DNA of 64,000 bases from Planctomycetota bacterium (lineage in GTDB: Bacteria > Planctomycetota > UBA1135 > GCA-002686595), in the NCBI GenBank assembly GCA_020638835.1, contig JACKHV010000004.1, positions 310,001 to 374,000 of the forward strand, written 5' to 3'. A model generated the notes under the pieces. It made no database searches, was not told the origin of the DNA, and saw nothing but the letters and a program-made list of their open reading frames with translations. Every line of letters begins with the position of its first letter. Positions within the stretch are counted from its first letter, which is position 1. Shown in pieces: positions 55,001 through 62,467 of this stretch. A program made the translations under genes and the position numbers.

Positions 55001-57186
55001 CCACCGGCATCCGGCTCGACCAGCCGCGCGGCGATGTGGAGGAGGGCGACGAGAGCGGAGTCGGCCGGACGAACCAACGCTTGCGTTCCGAGCAGCAACG
55101 GGCCGCGGAGCAGAAAGAGACCCCGAGCGTGTTCGGCGCGCTCGACGCCGGATCCGTCTCCCACATCCTGCGTGAGGTGTACCTCGAAGGCGACGTGCAG
55201 GTGAAGCGCAAGGGCGAGCACGCATCGCGCTTCCACTCGATCTACGTCGACCTCGTCGACGGCAACGGATGGGTCGAGGACGCGGAGCTGACGCTCAAGC
55301 TGAAGACGCGCGGTCGCGTGGAGCGCGTGTCGCTCAAGAGCGCGCTGCTGCGACACTCCTCCGACGGCAGCTTGCACGCGGACGCGGCAACGGTGACGAC
55401 CTGCATGTTCGCCAAGCCCGACTACGTGATCGAGACGGGCGACTTGAGCTTGGTGCCGGACAAGGACCCCGACGTCTCGTGGCGCGTCTCGGTGCGCAAG
55501 AACTCTCTGCGCTTCCAGGACTCCGTCAACTTGCGCCTGCCGCTACCGCCGATCAAGAACGCGGCCGTCGACCAGCGCGGTCGTCCGGCGATCCAGGGCA
55601 TCAGCTTCGGTCAGTCGAGCCGCTACGGCAACTTCATCAGCTTCGGATTCTCGAAGGAAGTGGGCGACGCCGTCTCGAACACCGTCGCGCAAGCGATGGG
55701 AGCGGACCCGCGCGACGTGGACGGCAACTACTCCGTGCACGCGCGATGGCTCAGCTCGCGGGGACTCCTGTTGCGTGGCGGGCTCGAGCTCGACGTCGCG
55801 AACAAGTACACGAGCGACTTCTACATCGCGGGCATCAACGACGACGAGGACGACGTCGGCATGGTCCGCGTGCCGCGCGAGGAACGCAGCGCGCCGCGTT
55901 GGAGCCTGACCTACCGCAGCCGGTACCTCCTGACCGAGACCGAGTGGGTCGACTTCGTGATCGCCAAGTCGAGCGACGTCGGCTTCCAGTCCGAGTTCTA
56001 CGAGACCGACTTCACGACCTTCGAGGAGCGCCAGTCCTACATCCACTGGCGCAAGGCGCGCAACGGCCGCTACTACAGCGCGCAGGTCAAGTACCGCACC
56101 GACAACTACCGGAACGAGATCGAAGAACTGCCGTACGCTGGCGCGTACCAGGGCCTCGAGCCCGTCGGCGAACTCTTCGGTGAACCGCTGCTCTACCGCG
56201 GCGACGCCGACGTCGCGTACCTGCGCCGCCGCGAGGGGAGCGGCACGGCGCGCTCGCCCTTCGACCCGGTCTTCGTCGACCCGTACGGACAACGCGAGTC
56301 GGCGCGCTTCCTGACGACGCAACGCCTCGAGCTGCCCGTGCACCTCGGCGGGAGCGGCGTGCGGCTCACTCCGTACACCTCCGTCACTGGTCAGGCTTGG
56401 TCCGAGGGCGCGGACCCGGACGAGTCGCCGGCGCGGGCCGCGCTCTTCGCGGGCGCGGAGCTCTCGAGCGAGTTCCACCGAGTGCTGCCGGGCAACTACC
56501 TCAACACGGTCGTTCCCTCGGTCGGATTCCGCGGTGACCTGGCGGACTACGAAGACGGCGGAGATCCCGTTCCCTACGACTCGAACGAGGATCCGCTGAC
56601 GGGCAACGTCGTCGACCTCGTGCTGCGCTCACGCTTCACGCGGCCGCAGGACAAGCGGCGCTTGGACGTCGGGCTGAAGTCGTCCTACGCCTACGAGACG
56701 ACGAAGGCCGAAGACGCCGGCTGGTTGCCGATGTCCGTGCTCGGCGAGTTCTACACGGAGGTCAGCGAGATCCCGGTCGGCCTGACGTACGACATGCGCT
56801 ACGACTGGCGGCAGAGCACCACGACCTACTCGCGCACCGCGCTCGGCTTCGAGCCCTGGGACCCCTTCGCGATGGAGTTCGGCTACAATCGTGGTACGGA
56901 CAACAACTTCGAGCGTCTCTACGAGGCCGCGTCGATCGCGGCGCGTTGGGACGTGAACTGGAAGTGGAACCTCGAGGGTCGACAGACGATCAGCTTGCAA
57001 GGAGACGACAACCTCTACTCGGAGTTCATCCTGCGTCGCTACGGCCACGACCTCTTCATCGAGTTGAAGTGGGCGGTGCGACAGGGCGAAGGCTCCGGCT
57101 TCTCCTTCGGCATCAAGCCGGCCATCGGGTACCGACTCAGCAACCTCGGTCTGCTCGACGCCTGGAAAGACCTGGGGCTGCGCTGA
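52051..57186 (+). CDS. Giant LptC-LptA-LptD-like fusion, candidate LPS transport bridge and outer-membrane barrel
   Basis: A 1711-residue protein. Residues 3-24 are an N-terminal hydrophobic segment without an obvious signal-peptidase site, like the LptC anchor. Residues 60-1050 are beta-rich and repetitive, with runs resembling LptC/LptA/OstA jelly-roll strands (G-R-V-K-N-V near 89, I-M-T-S-K-R-A-I-A-V, A-R-N-I-E-L-R-A). From about 1040, Y-L-E-G-D-V-Q-V, A-T-V-T-T-C (near 1115) and L-R-L-P-L-P-P-I look like the LptD N-terminal domain/barrel junction; the remaining 530 residues have alternating aromatic strands typical of an LptD barrel and end W-K-D-L-G-L-R. It follows kdsD-kdsC with an ATGA overlap, like lptC and lptA in E. 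coli. Fusion and function are inferred from local motifs and context. Confidence 0.7.
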   Translation: MRKLLVFLLFFGGGLLLLWFASRYRDEQRKEIVPVPVERPPQDVTQVPTEIPTDDDGTPGDGVQVVMGGKGVFTEFDEETGRVKNVMRHDDSKQLENNRNELINVEIETFDPQTGERRAIMTSKRAIAVTLPGAGGMRLDPSVPVRFEDAVMVIEEEGRLAPLTISMPWVDVWPDQERFESDAAVTVEGVGLSANSLGIRVRDLGRRMTLPAKGDVRMTREDGERASLRALDAGVIHVERVAGSGSDILTVNAVDGARFEWEGELPIVVEARNIELRAEVRDAEEGQRYRILDSTADGNVVLESDDVNSAGNETQTRFESERARFVFDAQGALRGVKLIGSPRGNLHSEEGERGGLTRTVLSGVGPLAVGFEGIDGVDLDFELEDLHPSLSFSMEGPGTLGLEGIDVELTASKRLTGVVDRTSMRGRAKLAGDVTAVGTDGMFTGSELDLWISEESGTESSLVVAKSAQPALIETRGEAVDPWRIDTRGQIELHLRPDRFDVPLATDVRIENKGKAPLTIEAGRLTDLLWIDRTFRADQGVSFTTPNGTGTAARVEALSRTNRVFSGTMDELAEFYFRDRVGRSVGSLKARQVWVMPGVVQAETEVALRMLAASEEHELDCDRALLRSPLIAEDSQLDGAVGNFDIDAYGVHRAVLRDPEGTAEITCSRLVVHGQVMRAENGESKLAIDDYEALDGVTAELIGELRMTVTGRNFRWSELSGGVVEPEAGTRMTAKGRLPKSELPFELTADLVEFTRTRLHAVQPLIDFEAEIQAPEGEQLRTGRVRNVTAEHLVADESGALFSGSVHLTGWSDGQTPQSWTLDAGSVHLAFENLLSGERISTTNVREVVAWGGIRIEQGPDQTAVADLLYLDYRRLRLEGSPAVFNLRGFEWESTGIEFDVVDVLLTTEQGTIRAADDTEMAGWTVRYESLRPFPREDDTILALRGAVCSNGVEELRADWMLFWLDRDEWRRSAESWLDVPIDSTGIRLDQPRGDVEEGDESGVGRTNQRLRSEQQRAAEQKETPSVFGALDAGSVSHILREVYLEGDVQVKRKGEHASRFHSIYVDLVDGNGWVEDAELTLKLKTRGRVERVSLKSALLRHSSDGSLHADAATVTTCMFAKPDYVIETGDLSLVPDKDPDVSWRVSVRKNSLRFQDSVNLRLPLPPIKNAAVDQRGRPAIQGISFGQSSRYGNFISFGFSKEVGDAVSNTVAQAMGADPRDVDGNYSVHARWLSSRGLLLRGGLELDVANKYTSDFYIAGINDDEDDVGMVRVPREERSAPRWSLTYRSRYLLTETEWVDFVIAKSSDVGFQSEFYETDFTTFEERQSYIHWRKARNGRYYSAQVKYRTDNYRNEIEELPYAGAYQGLEPVGELFGEPLLYRGDADVAYLRRREGSGTARSPFDPVFVDPYGQRESARFLTTQRLELPVHLGGSGVRLTPYTSVTGQAWSEGADPDESPARAALFAGAELSSEFHRVLPGNYLNTVVPSVGFRGDLADYEDGGDPVPYDSNEDPLTGNVVDLVLRSRFTRPQDKRRLDVGLKSSYAYETTKAEDAGWLPMSVLGEFYTEVSEIPVGLTYDMRYDWRQSTTTYSRTALGFEPWDPFAMEFGYNRGTDNNFERLYEAASIAARWDVNWKWNLEGRQTISLQGDDNLYSEFILRRYGHDLFIELKWAVRQGEGSGFSFGIKPAIGYRLSNLGLLDAWKDLGLR

Positions 57187-57205
57187 CCAGGTCGGGAACG
57201 AACGC

Positions 57206-57649
57206 ATGCTCGCGCTGATCTTCAACGCCGGTTGGATGGAACTGCTGCTCGTCGCCGTGATCTCGGTGATGGTCTTCGGTCGCGATCTGCCGCACGTCGC
57301 GGCGAAGGCGTTCGTGCACCTGCAACGCTTGCGGCGCGCGGTGCAGCAGGTCTGGCGCGAGACGGGCATCAGCCAGGAGATGCGCAACCTGTCGCGGCAG
57401 CTCGAAGAGAACGAACGCAAGGCGCGCGCACCCCTCGACCAAGCACGCCGCATCCAGGCGGAGCTCCGCGAGCGGGTCGAGCGGCCGCGCAGCGCGAGCG
57501 AACCCGCGGACGCGGCGGCGGAGGATCCCGGCGCCGCTCCCGCGAAGCCGACGATCGGCGCGCCGGTGCCCGGTACGCTTCCCGTGGGCGACGCGGTCGC
57601 CGATGGGACGGAGCGCCGCGACGCCCCGCCGAAGGACGAAGCGCGCTAG
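57206..57649 (+). CDS. Twin-arginine translocase TatA/TatB-like subunit
   Basis: A 147-residue protein. A single membrane helix (about 9-24) ends in F-G-R, the FG hinge of TatA/B, followed by the amphipathic helix and a long charged helix (residues 45-90) ending in a Pro/Ala-rich tail. Length and the longer helix favour TatB; the family cannot be fully separated by eye. TatC is not adjacent. 19 bp downstream of the LPS fusion gene. Confidence 0.8.
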   Translation: MLALIFNAGWMELLLVAVISVMVFGRDLPHVAAKAFVHLQRLRRAVQQVWRETGISQEMRNLSRQLEENERKARAPLDQARRIQAELRERVERPRSASEPADAAAEDPGAAPAKPTIGAPVPGTLPVGDAVADGTERRDAPPKDEAR

Positions 57650-57664
57650 GCGCGCGCACCCGCC

Positions 57665-58546
57665 GTGTACCTCGTCGGCTACAACACGAACGGTCTCGCG
57701 CACCACCGCCTGGAGGACGCCTTCGCGCTGCTCGCCGACCTCGGCTACCAGGCGGTGGCGATCACGCCGGACGTCGGTCAGCTCGATCCGTACCGCTTGC
57801 GTCCGGGCGAGGTGGAAGGACTGCGCCGCCGCGCCGACGACCTCGGGCTCGCGCTGGCGCTCGAGACCGGTTCGCGCTTCCTGATCGATCCGCGCGTGAA
57901 GCACGGTCCGAGCCTGCTCGCGGAGGACGCCGACGCGCGCGAGCCGCGCCGCGACTTCCTGCGCCGCTGCGTCGACCTCGCGGCGGAGCTCGGCGCCGAA
58001 GTCGTGTCGACCTGGGCCGGAGCCGCGCCCGGCGGAGAGGTGGGGGACGCTCGCGAAGCGCGTGTGCCCGCCGAGCGGATCGAAGCGCTCTGGACGCGAC
58101 TCGTCGAGGAGCTGCTGCCGATCTGCGACTACGCCGCCGAGCGCGGACGCCGGCTCGGCTTCGAGCCCGAACCCGGCATGTTCGTGGAGCGCCCCGCCGG
58201 CTTCGTCGAGCTGCGCCGCCGCCTCGCCGGCCGCGCCCCGGCGCTCGGGCTGACCCTCGACGTCGGGCACCTCCTGTGCACCGGGGACCTGCCGGTCGGC
58301 GCGGCCATCCGCGCAGCCGCCCCCGAGCTGGTCCACGTCCACCTCGCCGACATCTCCGAGGGGGTCCACCAGCACCTGCCCTTCGGGTGCGGTGATCTGG
58401 ACCTGCGCGAGACGCTAAATGCTCTGGAATCAGTCGGTTATGGCGGCATCGCGGCGGTCGAGCTGAGCCGGGACAGCCACCGCGGGGCACAGTCGGCGGC
58501 GGAGGCCCTGGCTCAATTGCGGCACCACGGCTTGACGGGCGCTTGA
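57665..58546 (+). CDS. Sugar phosphate isomerase/epimerase family TIM barrel (EboC-like)
   Basis: A 293-residue xylose-isomerase-like TIM barrel. The opening G-Y-N-T-N-G-L-A-H-H-R-L-E-D-A and V-A-I-T-P-D-V recall EboC-type proteins; metal-binding positions appear as E-P-E-P-G, D-V-G-H and H-V-H-L-A-D. Reaction unknown. GTG start 15 bp after the TatA/B-like gene, so probably in the same operon. Confidence 0.78.
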   Translation: MYLVGYNTNGLAHHRLEDAFALLADLGYQAVAITPDVGQLDPYRLRPGEVEGLRRRADDLGLALALETGSRFLIDPRVKHGPSLLAEDADAREPRRDFLRRCVDLAAELGAEVVSTWAGAAPGGEVGDAREARVPAERIEALWTRLVEELLPICDYAAERGRRLGFEPEPGMFVERPAGFVELRRRLAGRAPALGLTLDVGHLLCTGDLPVGAAIRAAAPELVHVHLADISEGVHQHLPFGCGDLDLRETLNALESVGYGGIAAVELSRDSHRGAQSAAEALAQLRHHGLTGA

Positions 58547-58664
58547 TCTATGCTTCTTTCTTCGACCATCATCCGGGCAGGGAACGGACGGGGAGAGCGT
58601 CCGTAAGCCTTCTCGCCGCCGGTCCTTCCGAGACCGCACCGCATCCCCATCGGAGAACGCACGC

Positions 58665-58901
58665 ATGGTGAACCAAGACGATCACGCACTGAGGCAGTGC
58701 CCGACCCGCATCGACGGCACCGGAGTCCTCTTCGCGCACAAGGTGAGCCAAGGTCAGTGCCAGGACCGCCAGCGCGGCCAGTATCACAAGTGCTTCACCT
58801 GCGCGTACAACAACGCCTACGTCGCCGTGAATGGTCTGCCGCAGACCGAGGCGGTGACGGCCGGCGCCTCGGACGACGAGAGTTCCGTCCGGGTCGGCTG
58901 A
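58665..58901 (+). CDS. Small cysteine-containing hypothetical protein
   Basis: A 78-residue protein with four cysteines (C12, C32, C43, C46), the last two as C-F-T-C, and two nearby histidines. This arrangement could bind zinc or an iron-sulfur cluster. No signal peptide, no recognised family. ATG at 58665 with purine-rich sequence (GAGAACG) upstream. It is the last gene before a convergent ABC transporter. Confidence 0.6.
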   Translation: MVNQDDHALRQCPTRIDGTGVLFAHKVSQGQCQDRQRGQYHKCFTCAYNNAYVAVNGLPQTEAVTAGASDDESSVRVG

Positions 58902-58933
58902 CCGTCGACGCCTCACCGCCCCGGCGGTGAACC

Positions 58934-58970
58934 GCACCCCCTGCCCGCGCACGTCGCGAGCGGGGGGTGC
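58934..58970. terminator. Convergent hairpin
   Basis: A stem of about 16 bp with two mismatches (58934-58949 with 58955-58970) lies in the 80-bp gap between convergent genes. No T-tract, but placement suggests bidirectional termination. Confidence 0.6.
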
Positions 58971-58981
58971 GCGCGTTCCGC

Positions 58982-61585
58982 CTAGGCGCCGCCGCGCACG
59001 GCCCGCACCAGGTCGGTGCTGCGCGCGCGCCGCGCGGGGTAGAGGCTCGCGACGAAGGGCGCGACGAGCGCCGCCGCGAGGGCGAGCCACGCCCACCAAC
59101 CCGGACCGCGGTGGGGCAGCACCAGTCCGGACAGGTTCTCGAGCGTCGAGCGGATCACCGGACCGAGCAGTGCGCCGAGCGCGAGCCCGAACAGGCCGCC
59201 GAGCGTGCCGATCACCAGCGCCTCGATCCAGACCGCGCCCGTGACCTGCCGCGGCGTCGCGCCGATCGCGCGCAGGATCCCGATCTCCGCGGCGCGCTCC
59301 ATGCTGGCCAGCAGCTGCGCGTTGAGCACGCCCAGCGTGGCGAGCACGCCCGTCAGGAACAGGATCAGGTCGAACAGCATGAAGTCGGTGTCGATGTCGT
59401 GCAGGTAGATCTGCGGCAGCGTGTTGCCGTTGAGGGCGTTCATGTCGCCGCCGTTCTCCGGCAAGTGGCCGCGCACGAGCTCCGTCAGCTCGTCGAAGTC
59501 CGCGCCGCGCTTCGTGCGGATCGCGATCATCTCGGGCCGGTCGAGCTCGAGGCAGAAGAACTGCTTCATGTAGTGGTCGGCCACGACCCCGTACATGCGC
59601 TCGTCCGGGTTCGGGAAGTAACCGTACTCGTCGCTGATCGCGATCACCTGGAACTCGACGACCTTCGCGCCGCCCGCGCCGACGCGCACGCGGTCACCGA
59701 CGACGTAGTCGAGGTTCTTCGCGACGCGCTCGGAGAGGATGATGCCGCGCTCGCTCTCGAACGCCTGGCGCAGCTGCGGGTCGCGCGACAACGGACCATA
59801 GGCGAGGAGTTCCTCCGTCGGTTCGCCGAGCAGCAGGAAGGGCGCGTAGTGGCGGACGCTGGCGCTCTCGACGCCGAGCACGCTCGGATGTTCGTGCAAG
59901 AGTGCCCGCAGCCCCTCGAACGAGGTCTCCGGCAGGTTGCGCAGGTAGAGCTTGTCGCCCATCGCCGCCTCGGCCCAGACCTCGGTCTCCGCGCGCAAGC
60001 TGTTCGTCATCGCCTTCAGGCCGACGAAGGCGGCGATCACCATCGCGATCGCGGCCGTCGACACGGCGACGCGGCGCGGTCCTTGCTCCATCGCGCGGCC
60101 GGCCATGCGGCCCGAGAACGGCCAGACGCGGATCAAAGGCTGCGTGATGCGCCTGCAGACGCCGACGACGAGCGAAGGCAGCACGAGCGGCACGACGACC
60201 ATCACGGCGAGCACGCCCACCGCGAGCAGGATCGCGCCGACCAGCGGGCCAGAAGCGGGGCCGACCACCGGCACGATCACGAGGTACAGCGCCGGCAGCA
60301 GCACCGCGAGCAGCAGCGCGGCGAACATGTGGAAGCCGCGTTGGTGCTTCGTGCTCGCGAGGCTCTCCTCACCGCGCAGCGCCTCGACGGTGTCCGCCTT
60401 CCCGGCGCGCATCAGCGGGAAAACCGAGCCGAGCAGCGCGATGCCGACGCCGAGGGCGGCGAGGCCGAGCACGACGCCCCACGGAACGGTGAAGTTCGGG
60501 AAGTGGTGGCCGGTGCCGAGCGTGGTGATGCCGTAGTGCAGCAGGACCTTGGCGAGAAGCAAGCCGCCGGCGATGCCGAACGCGCCGCCCAGGCCGGCGA
60601 GGAACAGCGCTTCGACGAGGAAGACGCGCGCGATCTGCCCGCGCGTCGTTCCGAGCGCGTGGAGCACGCCGACCTCGCGGATGCGCTCGACGAGCGACAT
60701 CGACAGCGTGTGGAAGATCACGTACAGCCCGAGCACGAGCGCGAGCAGTCCCGCGAGTCGCACGCCGTTGCGAAAGGCGACTTCGTCGGCCTGTGCGCCG
60801 ACCACCGTCTTGCGGCTCGCGTCGTACGCGAAGTTCGCGGCGAGCCGCGTCTGCAAGCCGGTCAGGTCGTGCGTTTCGTCGGGCGTGACCCAGTAGCGCG
60901 CGTCGACGCGCGCGTCGCCGTACAGCTTGCGACCCCACCCGAAGTCGACGAGCGCCATCTGACCGTTCGAGCGCCGTCCGAGGCGTTCGGGCTTGAGGAT
61001 GCCCGCGACGCGGAAGCCGTACTCGGTGGGGGCTTCGCGCTTCGCGCGCTCGACGACGGTCAGCTCACCGTCGACGCAGTCCTTGAGCGCGGCGCGCTGC
61101 GGTCGCGCGAGGTACAGCGTGTCGCCGACGCCGAGCTTCAGCGCGTTCGCGAGCGTCGAGCCGATCAGCGCCTCGGGTCGCTCCGCCGCGCGGTCCAAGT
61201 CCGCGCCTTCCAGCAAGCCGTAAGCGTCGAGCTCGGGCAGCGCGCTCGCCTCGATGGCGAACACGCGGATGCGCACGGGCTTCGGTGCCTCGCGGCCCTC
61301 GACGCGGGCCATCGCTTCGTTCTCGAAGGTCGCGACCGAGCGCGCGACGCCCTCGGTCTCGGCCAGCACGGCCTTGGGATCGCCGACCTCCTCGCCGGCG
61401 CGGACTTCGAGGTCGGGCCGCCACTCTCCGCTGACACGCACCTTCATCCCCTCGACCGTGTTGTGGTCGAGCGTGAAGACGCCGATCACCGTGGCGATGC
61501 CGACGGTGATCCCGAGCACGCTGAACAGCGTGCGACCCAGGCGCTGCCGCAGGTTGCGGCGCGCGAGCCGGCTCGCGAAGCCCAT
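58982..61585 (-). CDS. ABC transporter permease (FtsX/MacB-type, duplicated)
   Basis: An 867-residue permease of the FtsX superfamily with about eight to ten membrane segments in two sets and large extracytoplasmic regions between them (residues 45-290 and 480-690), the duplicated layout of lipoprotein/devC-like exporters. The opening M-G-F-A-S-R-L-A-R-R-N-L-R-Q and the G-I-T-V-G-I-A-T-V-I-G first helix are typical. Adjacent ATPase overlaps its start by 1 bp. It is likely to move lipids, lipoproteins or peptides across the envelope. Confidence 0.9.
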   Translation of the reverse strand: MGFASRLARRNLRQRLGRTLFSVLGITVGIATVIGVFTLDHNTVEGMKVRVSGEWRPDLEVRAGEEVGDPKAVLAETEGVARSVATFENEAMARVEGREAPKPVRIRVFAIEASALPELDAYGLLEGADLDRAAERPEALIGSTLANALKLGVGDTLYLARPQRAALKDCVDGELTVVERAKREAPTEYGFRVAGILKPERLGRRSNGQMALVDFGWGRKLYGDARVDARYWVTPDETHDLTGLQTRLAANFAYDASRKTVVGAQADEVAFRNGVRLAGLLALVLGLYVIFHTLSMSLVERIREVGVLHALGTTRGQIARVFLVEALFLAGLGGAFGIAGGLLLAKVLLHYGITTLGTGHHFPNFTVPWGVVLGLAALGVGIALLGSVFPLMRAGKADTVEALRGEESLASTKHQRGFHMFAALLLAVLLPALYLVIVPVVGPASGPLVGAILLAVGVLAVMVVVPLVLPSLVVGVCRRITQPLIRVWPFSGRMAGRAMEQGPRRVAVSTAAIAMVIAAFVGLKAMTNSLRAETEVWAEAAMGDKLYLRNLPETSFEGLRALLHEHPSVLGVESASVRHYAPFLLLGEPTEELLAYGPLSRDPQLRQAFESERGIILSERVAKNLDYVVGDRVRVGAGGAKVVEFQVIAISDEYGYFPNPDERMYGVVADHYMKQFFCLELDRPEMIAIRTKRGADFDELTELVRGHLPENGGDMNALNGNTLPQIYLHDIDTDFMLFDLILFLTGVLATLGVLNAQLLASMERAAEIGILRAIGATPRQVTGAVWIEALVIGTLGGLFGLALGALLGPVIRSTLENLSGLVLPHRGPGWWAWLALAAALVAPFVASLYPARRARSTDLVRAVRGGA

Positions 61586-62328
61586 CAGATCGAGAGCGCG
61601 GCGAGGGTCTCGTGAACCCGTTCGACGTCGAGGTCCGGTCCTTGGAGCTCCACGCCCTTCGCGAGCTCACCGTCCACCAGGAACAACACGCGGTCGGCGA
61701 AGGTCGCGTCGCGCGGGTTGTGGGTGACGAGCAGGATGCTCCGTCGCTCCTCGTCGCGCAGGCGACGCAGGATCTGCATGACCTCGAGCCCCGCCTTCTG
61801 CGAGAGGTTGCCCGTCGGTTCGTCGCACAGCAGCAGCGGTTGTCCGCCGGCGAGCGCGCGCGCGATCGAGACGCGCTGCATCTCGCCGCCGGACAGCTCG
61901 TGCGCCATCGCGTCTTCGCGACCGGCGAGCCCCAGCGTCGCGAGCAGCGCGCCGAGGCGTTCCTCGTGCTGTTCGGGGTGTCCGCCTTCGATCGCGATCG
62001 GCAAGCCGACGTTCTCGATCACCGAGAGGTTCGGGAGCAGGTGGAAGAACTGGAACACGTGGCCGATCGTGCGGCGGCGCAGCAAGGTGCGCCGCGGTTC
62101 CTCGAGCTGGTCGAGGCGGTCCTTGCCGAGCGTCACGTGTCCGGCGCTCGGTTGGTCGAGCCCGGCGAGCAGGTGCAGCAGCGTGGACTTCCCCGAGCCG
62201 CTGGGTCCCATCACGCAGACGAACTCGCCTTCCGAGATGTCGAGGTCGATGCCGCGGAGGACGGCTTCCTTGCGCTCTCCATGCTCGTGAAAGCGATAGA
62301 GGCCGGTGGCGCGAGCGATGACGGTCAT
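61585..62328 (-). CDS. ABC transporter ATP-binding protein (LolD/MacB-like)
   Basis: A 247-residue ATPase with Walker A G-P-S-G-S-G-K-S-T (41-49), signature L-S-G-G-E-M-Q-R and Walker B L-L-L-C-D-E-P-T-G-N-L, the latter typical of the LolD/MacB/FtsE group. Partner of the downstream permease; the two overlap by one base. Confidence 0.93.
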   Translation of the reverse strand: MTVIARATGLYRFHEHGERKEAVLRGIDLDISEGEFVCVMGPSGSGKSTLLHLLAGLDQPSAGHVTLGKDRLDQLEEPRRTLLRRRTIGHVFQFFHLLPNLSVIENVGLPIAIEGGHPEQHEERLGALLATLGLAGREDAMAHELSGGEMQRVSIARALAGGQPLLLCDEPTGNLSQKAGLEVMQILRRLRDEERRSILLVTHNPRDATFADRVLFLVDGELAKGVELQGPDLDVERVHETLAALSI

Positions 62329-62467
62329 GTGCGGGGAGCTTCCTCCAGGACGGCGGACGGGTCCCGGAGTCTAGCAGTCCCGCGCGCGGCGCGACTCGCT
62401 CCTCTCGCCGCGTCGCCCGCACGGCTAGACTCGGCGGTTCACCCACACCCCCCTCGCTCGAGTTTCC
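62329..62467. promoter_or_regulatory. Divergent intergenic region
   Basis: Contains two facing TAGACT hexamers: one on the plus strand (62426-62431) before the dehydrogenase gene and one on the minus strand (62368-62373) before the ABC ATPase gene. Neither has a convincing -35. Confidence 0.3.

Noticed and set aside
52042..55377. 1111-residue open frame on the minus strand opposite the LPS fusion gene
   Set aside because: Antisense shadow: very Arg/Ala/Val/His-rich with no domain, produced by high-GC codon bias, while the plus-strand frame has coherent membrane and beta-barrel features.
58967..61615. 882-residue plus-strand frame opposite the ABC permease
   Set aside because: Shadow of the permease gene; composition is charged and low complexity, while the minus-strand frame has clear FtsX transmembrane segments.
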